From: Rhynchonema sp. JSB1_4
Taxonomy: Eukaryota; Nematoda; Chromadorea; Monhysterida; Xyalidae
Direction: 5' to 3'
NCBI GenBank assembly: GCA_030248065.1
Contig: JASAMV010001983.1
Coordinates: 1 to 64,000, forward strand
DNA length: 64,000 bases
This document shows positions 42,401 to 53,992 of the stretch, one piece after another. Under the pieces are notes generated by a model, which was not told the origin of the DNA, did no database searches, and saw nothing but the letters and a program-made list of their open reading frames with translations. The translations under genes were made by a program, and so were the position numbers. Numbering within the stretch: position 1 is the stretch's first letter; the number at the start of each line of letters is the position of its first letter.

Positions 42401-42683
42401 GGCCGGGCCATTGAGCAAAGCACATTTGAGCAAGACCACTTTGACCAAGTGAAAAAGAGCAGGGCCAAAAGAGCAGAGCACTTATTTTGTTCCAATGGGT
42501 TAGGCTGACTTTGGTATCAGGCTTAAACTTAGGCTTAGACTCACACTTAAGATTAGTTTTGTGTTTAGGCTTAGGCATATTGGTTTTTGGTTCTGCTCTT
42601 TTGGACTCTGCTCTTTTTCATTTGCTCAAAGTGGTCTTGCTCAAATGTGCTTTGCTCAATTGCCCGTCTGCCGGCCTGTCACA
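42401..42683. repeat. Foldback repeat with TTAGGC-like spacer
   Basis: Arms of about 80 bp, with ATTGAGCAAAGCACATTTGA and AAGACCACTTTGA on the left, recur inverted on the right. The spacer holds degenerate CTTAGGCTTAG repeats. The exact ends are unclear. A fragment of the arm (AGCAAGACCACTTTGGT) lies near position 104. Confidence 0.7.
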
Positions 42684-42710
42684 TAGAAGCTGCTGGCGGT
42701 AACTTACATA

Positions 42711-43032
42711 TAGTCCGTCCATCAGCTCATGTCACTTTGGGATGCTGCTGGCCGACTTGTTCCCTTCCTCCACGTTCTAATGAAAGAGAAATTGAGTTTC
42801 CGAAAAAAATTATTTTTGCCCCTAAACCGCTGTTTTTATGAAATCGACGTGTTTTATCGATTTTAATTTAATTTTAAATTTGATCGAATTTAATCGTTTT
42901 CGACACATTTTATTATTTTTTCAGTTTTTTGCAAGATCTCTCACATTCAATTTCTCTTTCATTAGAACGTGGAGGAAGGGAACAAACCAGCCAGCAGCAA
43001 CACAAAAGTGCCATGAGCTGGTGGACGGACTA
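42711..43032. mobile_element. MITE with TAGTCCGTCC ends, TA target
   Basis: Inverted arms of about 90 bp. They start TAGTCCGTCCATCAGCTCAT, include CTCCACGTTCTAATGAAAGA, and mirror to CCATGAGCTGGTGGACGGACTA at 43032. TA lies on each side. The copy at 54342-54618 shares the outer arms. Confidence 0.85.
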
Positions 43033-43044
43033 TACTGTATGTCG

Positions 43045-43295
43045 AACTTGTCAGATAAATTTCCAAATTCACCGCCGTGCAGTAAAATACGCCGATAGTT
43101 AATGTCCACGTCTAAACCCGAAAGCTAACCACGCGCAGTTCTGAAACAGTGCGCACAGCTGAATGGGTGGCTGACAAGCTACGCGTGTCTGTTGCCCGAT
43201 AAATGTTTCAAAAGTCGATTTTCGGGTTTAGATCTGGACATTAACTATGGGGCGTTGTTCACCGTACGGCAGTGAATTCGGAAACTTACCATAGT
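43045..43295. repeat. Foldback repeat
   Basis: ATAGTTAATGTCCACGTCTA and AAACCCGAAA near 43090 recur inverted near 43225-43250. The outer parts (AAATTTCCAAATTCACCGCC and its inverse) also pair. It is directly next to the MITE ending at 43032. No coding potential. Confidence 0.65.
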
Positions 43296-43299
43296 TCGC

Positions 43300-46200
43300 C
43301 GTGTGGCTCACAGCGTTATGTGCTTGCGATTTTGATTCTGCCTCACTCACGATTCCCACAATAATAGCTTTACGAAAAAAACAAGAATTTCGTGTTTATA
43401 TTGTTCATTCATCATTGTCATTTGCGTGCAAACGTGAGATAATAGAATTATATAATAATATCAACAATGTGGAGGATGATCAGATTTCAAGCGGAACTTC
43501 TTTCTTAACAAGATTCAGTGCGATTGTTGTGACATAATCATGAACATTATTCTAACAAATTGGCAAGCACAAATATTCGATAAAAGCTGCAAATTTGTAG
43601 CATTGTTTATAAATCACAAGAACATTATCATATTGCAAAAAAGGCACAAATTTTAAAGAGGCCAACTTACAGAAGATTGGTAGAGTAAGTTAACAATGGA
43701 CTATGCAATGGCACAAAAAGTGAAGTATTTTGGGATTTTGTGTGGTTGATAAATAAACAAAAACAATTTTTATAGTATTATGCACATTTTTGTGAAAATA
43801 ATTGCAAAAAAATATTTTCATTCTTCACATACAGTATGTATGTCAAACAGAGCAGCACCAAAATTCTAATGCCAAAGTATAAATCAAGAAGCAAAGAAAA
43901 GAGCATCACACGTGGGTGCAAAACACACAATAGTGAACCAGTTGCATCACGCAGTGCTGTGTGTGGCTATTTGAGGGGGAGATACTGTACCCTGACCCTG
44001 AGGCCAAAAAAGGGAGATATTGTACTCTCCGCCTGACAATTTCTGGGGTGGGGAACGTTTATGAGTGGGAGATACCACTAATTTCGTTGGGAGTGCATTT
44101 TTGTAGGCTAAAATGTGCACAAGTCACGCGTAGCGCGCCGCAAATTTTGGCATTTTGGTCAATTTTTGACGAATTTTAGCCATCTTTGACCCAAAAAGGA
44201 TGCTTTTTCGGTGAAAATGGAGTCAATATAGGTGGAGATGTTGTAACAGAGAGGGGGAGATAATGTCCCAGACCGCGGGGGGCCACATACCGTGCCAGTG
44301 AGGGAGAATACTGTACCTTTTGGGGTACACCCAGCCACAGCATTGGCACCATGTACACTTGCATTTTTTCTTAATTCCAATAATGTGGTAAAACCGTGCT
44401 CTCCATAATCGTACAACCGCAATTATAACCTAAAAACGTGTGTAAAATTTACTTTTTCCCGATCCCGAACTGGAATAAATTATAAATTTTTTTTGTTTGA
44501 TCAGATCATGACACTTGTGCGCACTGCTGTAGGTACTATCATGTATAACATTCCCCAAAACGACAGGCAGCGATATACAGCCTACAATTATGAATATTGT
44601 ATTGCATTTAAATATAAATATTGTGTATTATTCAGTGCGTTATCCACCAAAATGGGTACGTACCACATAAATACTCTCATTGTGCAACGATGATCATACA
44701 TTATGCCCATGTACTCTCTCCCTGACTTATTTACCAGATCGCAGGTAGACGCTGAAGGTGGCTGGGCGCAGCACATGCAAACACACACGCAACTGTATTT
44801 AGGACACGCACACACACACAAAATGAACAACAACAACTTCTCTGTCTGTTGGACTGGAACCTGCGACATAAATTCAAATCGGATCACTTTCCATACCGGC
44901 ACAGCTATTCTCTCCCCACAATCTGCACAATCTAACCAAATAAAGCTACATGCATTCGTCAAGTATGTACATATACTGAGATGGAAGCGCATATTGTACA
45001 TGCGCACCACGTGCATATGTGCAGTAGTTGTCGGCTACTTACGTGCATGCGCACAACAACATCCAAAGGGATCATCATCTTGGCAGGACAGGCAGTGGAT
45101 AAAAAGAATTTCGCATTGTTCCAAGCCACCTGAACCCAGCTTTTCACCGGGCCACCGTTAGCCTTATGGACTGTTCAGTTGCCTAGTCCTAGCATCAAAA
45201 GCGAATCCAGCTTCCAAACACTCATTCAAGACGGAACAGTCTCTTTTTCAGAATACATCTGCCAACATTCCACCAGCCCCATCCGAGATCTCAGCAGAAC
45301 AACACAACACGCACGCATGCACAACAAGAGAGCACTGTTGTGACAAACAAAACGCATTGCATTTATTTGTATCTGCACACACACACACACAACAGCGCGA
45401 CTTGCGACACAAATGAATGATGTTCATGGTTGCGCGTTTGCATTGCGGTCGTTTTACCGACTATCATCCACATCATGCGCATCCCAGCCCCTCTAACCGG
45501 TTGGGAATTACTAAATCTCGAAAATTACGAACAGAAAGAACAAGTAATTATACTACAACATTATTACATTACGGCCGCGCAGAAAACGCAAGTGCGCAAA
45601 AGATCACTTGATTGACACATTAAAATACCATTCTGAAGGTACACGTACCCCAGAGTAAAAAACCACAGCACAATTGCAAGCGCGCAGCTGCAACTGGTTG
45701 ACAGAAAAAACACGAAGTCAAACGCAGGTGCTCTATACAGGCTCTAGTTGAAACATCAGAACAATAGGTGAGATACCTAGACATAGAATCTGCAGGTGAA
45801 AATGGACAGGCAGGTATGCACGGAAACGATAGATAATATTATGCAGTAACACAGTGGGCTTGGCTTGTTTGCAGAAGACTATAACAAACAATGGAGCAGA
45901 GATGAATTTGGCGAAAATGTACAAAGTTATGAAAGTTTGGGCATGCGAACGAAAAAAATGACAAGCCTGGGCAAGCGATGAGGCGCGAAACTTCGCAGAT
46001 TTAAATTATCAATGTAAATAATGAGCTGCATTTGAAACGTGCAAAAACGGAAGACACAACAAGCGATTTTGTACAAATGATCAAGCACGGATTAATAATG
46101 CACATTATTATGTCGGAAAAGGCACCAAGCAATGTATATGAATAACATACGGTATGTAGTAGCTGCTACGGGCAATAGATCTCGTTCTACAACAAATATG

Positions 46201-46370
46201 AAAACATCATCATAGCACCAAACATTAGAGTAATTTCGAAGGCAAGAACCAACAAAAATGTGTAAAGATTTGTGAACAAAAAAACAAGAATAACTGAGCT
46301 CTATACCGAGTATGTTTATAAATCAAGTGGATATTCTGTCGAAAACTACCATCATTCTTTCTGAGTCTGG
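43300..46370. other. AT-rich intergenic stretch
   Basis: Apart from the element at 43952-44345 no repeat or gene is supported. It includes a CA-rich tract around 44785-44820 and a CA microsatellite near 45377. 45700-46370 is probably downstream or 3'-UTR sequence of the minus-strand gene that stops at 46371. Confidence 0.45.
43952..44345. mobile_element. hAT-like MITE with CAGTGCTGTG ends
   Basis: Starts CAGTGCTGTGTGTGGCT and ends AGCCACAGCATTG. The flanks gcatcacg and gcaccatg agree at 6 of 8 bases. The word GGGAGATACTGTACC or near variants recurs in both arms, beside G runs. Confidence 0.6.
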
Positions 46371-49300
46371 CTACCACTCACTATACGGCAATACCTTGAC
46401 GAGATAGCCCTCCATGAACTGCGTGGGTGTGGGCTGCGGCGGCGCCTGCGGTTGAGGCGGTCCATAAATATTATACGCACTGCTGGCGGGCGGAGGCGGT
46501 GGCAGGACTATGGTCTGCCCAGACGGCGGTGCAGCACAATTGGCGGTCCCATTGTAGTACCCCTGACTCATGTGCGGCTGCTGATGGGTGTAATGGGTGT
46601 ATGGTGGAGGTGGTGGTCCGCTCTGATAGGTCGGGGGTGCAGCAGTAGGTTGGGGCTGGGGGTAGTGATTAGCTGGGTAATAGCTGATGGTCGATGATTG
46701 AGTAGTCGAATGCACACCGATTGCCGACGGGATGTAGTCGGGTGTACCTAAACAATATTCTACTAAAATTTTGTGGATGCAAATCGGGCCCAGATTTAGA
46801 ACTTCAGCTGCAAATTTGAAAGAATTTGGCTTGTTACCAGCGGTCTGCACAGGGGGGTGCGCCCCCCCAAAAAACTTTGAACATTTGGATAACATTGGTG
46901 GCAAAAATGGACGTTGGTCCGAAAAGTAAACTGTGTAGTACGCAGCACTGCTTTTGGCAGCAAAGCGGCAAAAATCTGGATGCACTTTGCAGCTGACCTC
47001 CCGATTTCTGGGTGTAACTGGAAAATAAGTTGCAATGCACCTGTTGTCGGTAGCACCGCGTTACCACCGCCATTGAACAAGTCGAAATTGGGCGTGTACA
47101 TTGTGGCCTGGTCTGTACGCGGCACGTACGTGCTCGGCGCCGGCGCGAAACTCGTCGTTGGGGTCTGAATTACAATTCGTTAACATCTTCTGAACACACA
47201 ATGAAACATCAGTAAGCCATGACTGACCTGTACATTGCTGCCGAAGTGCGGTTGATTGAGCAAATTAGCGTCGGTGGCCGCCATCGGGGCCGGCGGAAGC
47301 GGATTGTTCTGCAAATCAAGAACTACTCATTTATTTTTCAAACAGCGACAAAAAATAAAAATACATATGATATAAATTAGTTGGGAACAAACAGCACTCA
47401 CATTCGAAAACCCTGGTTGGTGCATAATTGAAGTGGTTGGGTGTTGAGTGTGACATTGCCCGTTCACGATCGATGGAGCGGGATCGCTGGGAGGTGTCGA
47501 CTGCGCACTGATGTTGCCTGCAATAGATGGTCATCAAAGGATTGTGCAGGTAAAATTAGAACGTTATTATAATCAATTGGTTTGGCGATCCGAAAAACAC
47601 TACTTTACGGCCGGCAAAACGGACAGCTTTCTATTCAATGAAGAAAGAACCAACTCACCAGCAGTGTTCGAACGGGATTCATTTTTAATCCCGGGATCGG
47701 GATCGGGATTGTGATCAAGAAAGTGTCGGGATCGGGATCCCGGTTTTGAAAACCCGGGATCCCGGGATCGGGATCGGGATTGACCAGATAGTCCAAAGGC
47801 AATTGCTTTTATCATTTTATGCATAAGATGCACGTTAATGTCACAGACAACCATGAAACATGTTTATCACACATTGATAAACACCCGGAACAGTGATTAA
47901 AGCCGACAGTGGTGTCGTTGGGAAATCAAAAAGTCAGGATACCGGATACCCAAAATCCAAAATTTTCGGATACCGGATACCCAAAATGAAAAATCTCGGA
48001 TACCAGGGGGGGGGGGTTGCTCCCTAAAATAAAAAATCTCGGATACCCAGGGGGGGTTGTTCAAAAAAAGTCAATTTTTTAAGAGGAAAATTGAGCAAAA
48101 TCGGTGTTGAAAGCGCAAAAAATGGTCATTTTGGGGGTTATGCTTGCGCTTGCAAGCGATTTTGAGCATTTTGGAGGTAAAAATGGGCGATTTTTACCGT
48201 TTTCGGAAAATTTTTAGGGTAGGATACCCTTGGACAAAAAGTCAGGATACCGGATACCCCTGGGTGAAAAAATCAAGATACCGGATACCGGATACTAGGG
48301 GCCCCCCCCTTCCCCCCCCCAACGACACCACTGAAAGCCGATTGAAAATCGAGAATAGCTGATGACGGATAAGTTTAAAGATCATAATTGTAGTCGATCA
48401 ATGGCCTTTGACAAAAAGACAAGCATCACCATTTTCTGGTTTCAAACAGTATCTTTTGCCATCAAACAAATCAGCTGCACTCGAAAAGAGCTGTTCAGAA
48501 GGCACGCTCGTAAGCGGAGCGCTTAGATATTTGGAAGCTAGACGTGCCAGTCGCGGGAACTTTGTCTCATTTGTTGCCCACCATGAGAACATTTCCTCGA
48601 AACTGAGTCCCTTCGTTCGATGCAACTTTGTGTAATTGTTCAGGTCTAGAGCTTGATTTGTTCGCGATTGGTGGTGCTTGCGGTTTCATCACGCTCGGAA
48701 TCAGCCGTCGAGCACCTCTTAGGGTCGCGGCCACGCAAACACGGTTGTGGGCCGCGGGTCAGCAATAATTCTGTGTCCAATGACCGTCCCGCGTTTGCAT
48801 GGCCGCAATTGCTGGTCGCGGTTTGCGGGTCACTTGAAATATTTATTGAGCCATTACATTTATTTGGGTGCAACACACAAAAATTAACCAATCAGCGTCC
48901 AGCCAACGTTGCAGACTGCCGTAGCACAGCGCTGATTGGTTCATTTTTGTGTGTAATGGCTCAATAAATATTTCAAGTGACCCGCAAACCGCGACCCGCA
49001 AGTGCGGCCTTGCAAACGGGGGGGCGGTTGTTGGACATATAGAATATTTTTCTGACCCGCGATTCGCGCCCGCGTTTGCATGGCCGCGCCCTTACAACCG
49101 CTTAGCGAATTATGATTGCATAATTTTTCACTTTTTGTTCTCAAACCTTAAAGGGTGTGTCTAACGTCTCTTAACCCCATGTTTTATTGGGTGCAATCGA
49201 AAGATGACCTCGACAGGGCACCGTGTGCAAAAAACCGCGTCTTCTAGCTTGCTAAATCGCGAAATATTAAGGGTTACTTTTCGAATTAAATCAATTTCCG

Positions 49301-51910
49301 GACACAAACTCCAGGCGCTTTTTAGTGCGCGCTACTCACGTTTGGCGTTTTTATGCTGAAACATTGCATGTTTAAGCGCAGCTCAGCCGCCTATACAATG
49401 CACGCAAACGCTCAACACACAACGCTCTGGCTGCTGGCTTGACTGTGGACACAATGAATGTTTCATTTAACCCACAGAAGCTGGTTTGTGTGTGTTTCGC
49501 TTCGTAACTTTTCTTGTCTGCTCAGTCTGAATTTTGTGTCCGGAAATTGATTTAATTCGAAAAGTAACCCCCAAGATTTCGCGATTTAACAAGTTAAAAG
49601 TCGCGGTTTTTTGCACACGGCGGCCTTTCGAAGACATCTTTCAATTCCACCCAACAAAACATGAGGTAAGGAGACGTTAGACACACCCTTTAATCCCGAT
49701 CCCGGTACTTTTTTGGTCGGGATCGGGATCGGGATCGGGATTGACTTTTTCAAAATGACGGGATCGGGATCGGGATCAGAAAAAGGGCCCGGGATCCCGG
49801 GATCGGGATCGGGATCCCGTTCGAACACTGCTCACCAGTTTGCCTGACGTAGGAAGGCGACCCAACCGCGTTGTACGGTTTCATATCCGTTGCCTGTGCA
49901 TCCATTCCATTGCCATTCATCAGCGGTTGATTGTCCTTTTTCTTTCTGTTCCGTCTTCGCGGTGTGGGTCCGGCCAGTCCCGGTTCGGTCGGATTCCGTC
50001 GCGATCTCCTTGGCTTCCTCGGCTTGCCGGTTTTGGTGCGCGACACTGGGGGCTGTTGGTCACATTCACTTGGCACCACCAGACTCTCCGGTGACGTGAG
50101 AAGGTTGAACGGAATATCGACGTCGTCATTGGGAGGGAGGGGCAGTGCCGTTGATTTGATCACCGTGTCGCCTTCGCGACTTAGAAGGTTCTCGGACTCG
50201 GCATTGATCGAACTCGAGCCCATGTTGGACGGAAGGCAGGCGTCCTATAAAATTGATATTGATATTTGGAAGTGGAAATGTTGCAGTTTTATTATTTGTG
50301 GACTTGCGACGTGAAACGCAAATACTGTATAAAGGCAAACTACGCCAACACGAGCCCGATTTCGAAGGTGGTTAGTATTCAAAACGAATAGAAAGAGAAA
50401 ATCATCATGATCCGCTTTGTATTCTTCAACGTGTGACATTTCCCAAATCAGCAGCCACGTATGAATGTTTCACTATTCTGCCTGCTGCGAAATCGGGCTC
50501 GTGTTGACGTAGCTTGCCTTAGACAGAATCGACGTCGCAAACAACAAAAGTTGTAAAGCCCAAATCTAACCGAAGCAAGTTCTTCACTCTGACGTTTCGC
50601 GCTCGCGTATGTGATTGGAGGCATGTAACCGTCGGCAACTGATGAACCATCAGGATCAGGGGAACTGCAAAGCGCAAAAATAACGAGATTATTTTAACAA
50701 ACCAGGTGTTTTTAGAAACTGCTGAAACCAAATCACCGAAAACTATCACGGTATAATCAATTATTTCACCTGTCGCTTTTGCGCAAGTGCATTTCGGTGT
50801 GGCATTTGAGGCTGTTCTTCCATTTGAATGTCATGAAGCACACGCTACACGTGAACGGCTTGGTGTCAGAGTGGATGCGTTTATGATTCCATAATGTTGA
50901 CCTGTGAAACTCATAATTACTATTAGCCCGTCGCAACATTCAGGCGCTCGGTGCCAAGAAATGGAAGCATGCAGGCACATACGGAGCGGTCAAACAACTT
51001 GCGCGTGTCAAGGGTATCTGTTTCGTTATTCCAATTCCCAAACTATACACACAGCCTACTAATCACTTCTACTAAACTACTACTTCTACTAAACTACTAA
51101 ACACTACTAATCAGCAGCGTTTTTTGATGTTAACTTATAACCACTCTGTTCGTGAACAAACGTGCCAGGAAACTGCATGGAAGTAAGACATGTAGGTTTC
51201 ACATTCACACCAACCTTCGGTTGAACTTCGCATTACAAATATCACATTGGAACGGTTTCTGTCCAGTGTGCGAGTTCTGATGTTCCTCGAGTTCCATTTT
51301 CGAGCCAAACCTGCTCGAGCATTGTTGGCATGGGTAGGGTCGTCTGAAATAAAGGCAGAAATTTTTACGAACCGAGATTGTCTTATTAGTTTTCGTGAGT
51401 CTGGACGCAAGGCATAAATGTGAGGAAAATTGGGCCCGTATTGAACGTGACACAGCAGAGCACGATGTCCAAACATCAGCGCAATAGGAACAGGGGCAAC
51501 GTTCAAGTTCAAGTCTTGTGCACGCATTCGTACAAGCCTGAGCAACAGGACAGGCTTGGAAGAATTACGAACACGACAAAATATGGGCAAGATGACGAAC
51601 ACAAACACGACTTCAAATGCTCTTTACCAGCTTCATACCTTCTATCAGCGGTCAAGGGTCGGCCGGGTCCGCTGCCCTTCGGTTTCACCGGATGTCGTCG
51701 TCGCTGGTTGGCCGTCATGGATTGTCGTGCTTTTTGCGGTTTCGGTGTCGTGGTCAGCTCGCCCGAATCGTAAATCACCGACGATAAACTCGCGTCAATA
51801 TCTAATAGTGCGTCGGGGTCGGACTTGACGAGACCGTTGGATTTAGAGATGTGCAACGTACAGCTGAGGTCGGTGCTGTCCGGCGTTAATGTGGTCGCCG
51901 GCGCATCCAT
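46371..51910 (-). CDS. Three-finger C2H2 protein with long proline-rich tail
   Basis: Nine exons on the minus strand: 51910-51639, 51343-51215, 50901-50770, 50664-50571, 50244-49836, 47517-47402, 47308-47228, 47164-47041 and 46747-46371. Phases agree at every junction; about 577 aa. The start MDAPATTLTPDSTDLS leads to an AT-hook-like basic stretch (KPKGSGPGRPLTADRR). Three fingers follow: YPCQQCSSRFGSKMELEEHQ, FQCDICNAKFNRRSTLWNHK, FTCSVCFMTFKWKNSLKCHT. The linkers are SHTGQKP and IHSDTKP. Then a basic patch (KPRKPRRSRRNP) and a Pro/Gln/Tyr-rich tail ending GYLVKVLPYSEW. It is probably a nuclear DNA-binding regulator (inference). I cannot assign a named family. Intron 5 carries the hAT element 47662-49830 exactly at its donor. 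The true start could be further 5'. Confidence 0.85.
47907..48333. mobile_element. hAT-like MITE with CAGTGGTGTCGTTGGG ends
   Basis: Ends CAGTGGTGTCGTTGGG and the inverse, with a perfect 8-bp duplication aaagccga. It is inserted in the hAT element around it. The word GGATACCGGATACCC recurs in both arms. A truncated relative starts at 21617. Confidence 0.88.
48398..48625 (-). pseudogene. hAT transposase C-terminal dimerisation fragment
   Basis: A 75-aa frame containing FPRLARLASKYLSAPLTSVP, then SEQLFSSAADLFDGKR and LKPENGDACLFVKG. That is the conserved end of hAT transposases (W..N...FP.LA.LA..YL..P.TSVPSE..FS). The catalytic RNase H part and the BED finger are absent. It lies in the hAT element 47662-49830, supporting its identity. 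No longer functional. Confidence 0.88.
48720..49092. repeat. Long-armed foldback repeat inside the hAT element
   Basis: Arms of about 160 bp start AGGGTCGCGGCCACGCAAAC, contain GACCCGCAAACCGCGACC and AAATATTTATTGAGCCATTAC, and mirror each other around a spacer of about 70 bp. The flanking bases are TTA-like. A decayed relative may lie at 16470-16740. Confidence 0.75.
49152..49689. mobile_element. Foldback element flanked by TTAA
   Basis: Arms of about 165 bp begin AGGGTGTGTCTAACGTCTC and mirror to AGACGTTAGACACACCCT. TTAA lies on both sides, the target used by piggyBac-type elements. The arms include GAATTAAATCAATTTCCGGA. No transposase; assignment to piggyBac rests on the TTAA only. Confidence 0.75.
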
Positions 51911-52780
51911 AACTCGATTACAGTTGATCGTGGTTGTATTTAATGCCCTTTTGGCGGCACCAATTTCAATGGATTCACCACGGACTGGACGCAAACTTCT
52001 ATCCGTCGTTTGATCTCATTGCCATCTTCTGCGCCACACCCGTTTCTCGCACGTGATTGGCCAGCCAAATGCCTGAAAAATGCTAAGTTTGTAATTGCCC
52101 CGATTACTGCACAGGATAATCGCAGTATCACAACAAACACGTCCAATCAACGTTATGCCAAAAAGAGCACCGTATAACACATACATACAGTAGCTATCCC
52201 GCCCCTGGCATAGTGCTGTGTGTGAATAGTTGCGGACCGGAATTAAAATTCCGTGAAAAAACCGAACAACATTTTCTCCAGTTTTTTTGCCAAAAATGTC
52301 GAGTTTTACCCTCATTTTATTTAGACTTTTCAACCAATGTCAACCAACAACAAACGCCGACACGCGGTCTGTCTGTCTTTTCCTTCCTTTTCCAAAAAAA
52401 ATTTTTCTTTTAAAATTTCACACTCTTCTACTAGAATAGGGAGGGCGCAATGCATCTCATGACTGATGAGGACCCGGATGCATTGTGACATATATAGTCT
52501 CCTGGGAGTGTCCGAAACTATATATGCAGCTTTAGACTACTCTATTATTATAAAAATTGCTAACATTTATAAAAAACTAAATAAAGCACTGCTATACACT
52601 CCTTTCGTAACTTTATGACCGGGCCGGCCCGGCCAAACTCGGCCCGATTGCGATCTCTGGTCAAAGACACCCATTTTTTAGCAATGTTTGCTTTGCTTAT
52701 GGTTTGTTATTGCCTGAGTGTGTCAGGCGCGAGAAAGGGTGCTTTCAACTGTTTTAGGTCATTTTAAAACGATTTTGTAA
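51911..52780. other. Upstream region of the minus-strand C2H2 gene
   Basis: It may contain 5' non-coding exons of that gene: a TTTTTCAG-type acceptor on the minus strand lies near 52075. Further out are the paired hairpins at 52447-52526 and a GGGCC fragment near 52618-52663, ending GATTGCGATCTCTG like the ends of the CAGAGGTCGCAATC family. No other gene is seen. Confidence 0.45.
52447..52526. other. Two adjacent perfect hairpins with hammerhead-like words
   Basis: Hairpin 1 pairs CAATGCATC with GATGCATTG around a loop containing CTGATGAGGAC. Hairpin 2 pairs CATATATAG (52489) with CTATATATG (52518) around a loop ending GTCCGAAA. CTGATGA and GAAA with a GGAC/GTCC pair are hammerhead core elements. 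No cleavage triplet in the right order was found. Confidence 0.35.
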
Positions 52781-52784
52781 CATA

Positions 52785-53183
52785 CCGTAAAACCTAAAAC
52801 ACAAGGGGGCTGTATTTTTTCACTGACCCCTTTTAGGGGGGCTGTATTTTGGGGGGGCTCTATTTTTGGGGGGCTGTATTTTTTCGCTGCCCAAAATCTC
52901 AAAAAATGTCGAAAAAATACCCCTAAAATGGAGTTCTGTCAGGGTGTTACTGGTCATTATTGAGTGTTTTTAGGTGCAGATCTTCCATAAAAGGCTTTAC
53001 GTCATCATATACTCAACCACAAACGTTGTACACAAGGTGTCTTATACAAGAACTTGACTTTACGACCCCCAAGCGCGGAATTCCAAGTTGGGGGGGGGCC
53101 GTATTTTTTGGGGGGCTCTATTTTTTCACTGACCCCTTTTAGGGGGGGGTGTATTTTTGGGGGCTCTATTTTAGGGAATACGG
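52785..53183. mobile_element. TA-flanked MITE, CCGTAAAACCTAAAA type
   Basis: Starts CCGTAAAACCTAAAAC and ends near AGGGAATACGG, with TA on each side. The phrases GGGGGGCTGTATTTT and TTTTTCACTGACCCC recur in both arms. The right end is diverged. Confidence 0.6.
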
Positions 53184-53325
53184 TAGGCTCGAACTCTCGA
53201 GAAATTTTTCGTCATTTTTCGTCATAGGCGGGTAGGGTACCACAGCGGGGCGGGTAGGGGTAGTGTACCAGGCCGGGGCGGGTTGGGTACAATTGGGGGA
53301 CCCCTCACCCAGCCACAGCACTGGA

Positions 53326-53990
53326 GGGGGATACCTACTGTACCAGAGCCGATGGCCTGGGAGGGTTATGTACCTACGGGGGGTTTGGGGTACACTTGCG
53401 GGCCGAAAAAAAAACCGTTTTTTTTCGGAAAAAAACCGAAAAAAACCGTTTTTTTTCCGAGGCCCGGAAAAATACGTTTTTATTTTTCCGGAAATTTTTC
53501 CAAGTGGCAACTTTTGGAAAAAAAACGGTTTTTTTCCAAAAATTTCCGAAATATTTTCAAAGGTTGCGAAAAGATGTTGTCAAAACCAATGTAAATCGGT
53601 GCTAAACAGTTCAAAATGAGCACTTTTTAATCTCCAAGTGCATTTTTAGCCTGTTTCAGGCCATTTCCCGACAAACTTTTCTCCAAAATAGGCGTTTTTG
53701 GACTATGGGTACCCTTAAGTACTGGAAAAATATTTGGAAAAAAAACGGTTTTTTTTCCGGAAAAAAACGGTTTTTTTCCAAAAATTTATTTTGCGGAAAA
53801 ATACGCAAGTATAGTTTGGGGGGTTAGATTTTTGGGAGAAAATTTTTAATGTTTTCATTACGTGTGGAATAGGGTGAAAACGTTGTGAATTTTGGGTAAT
53901 TTGAGGTAAAAACCACTGATTTTACACAAATTTTGGCCATTTCGGTCAAAAATCGGCACTTTCGGGGCAAAATCGGGGGGGGGGGGGCGG
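53326..53990. repeat. Diverged repeat related to the element at 203-639
   Basis: GATACCTACTGTACCAGAGCCGATGG-like sequence at 53331 and TTGGGTAATTTGAGGTAAAA at 53892 both match the element at 203-639 in order. Between them are GGAAAAAAACCG/CGGTTTTTTTCC tracts. Ends were not defined. Confidence 0.55.
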
Positions 53991-53992
53991 GA

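Larger units (their letters stand above)
47662..49830. mobile_element. hAT transposon remnant inserted at a splice donor
   Basis: Ends CAGTGTTCGAACGGGAT at left and its inverse at right, with a perfect 8-bp duplication, ctcaccag, on each side. The subterminal arms are arrays of GGATCGGGATC. It carries a transposase C-terminal fragment (48398-48625, minus strand) and three younger insertions or foldbacks (47907-48333, 48720-49092, 49152-49689). It is too short and broken to be autonomous. Confidence 0.9.

Noticed and set aside
49750..49835. Ile-Pro repeat extension of the C2H2 protein exon
   Set aside because: It comes from reading past the splice donor into the hAT element's GGATCGGGATC array; the splice site is intact and phase-consistent.
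52447..52526. A true hammerhead ribozyme
   Set aside because: The order of CTGATGA, GTC and GAAA does not fit type I, II or III, and no GTH triplet lies upstream; kept only as a finding.
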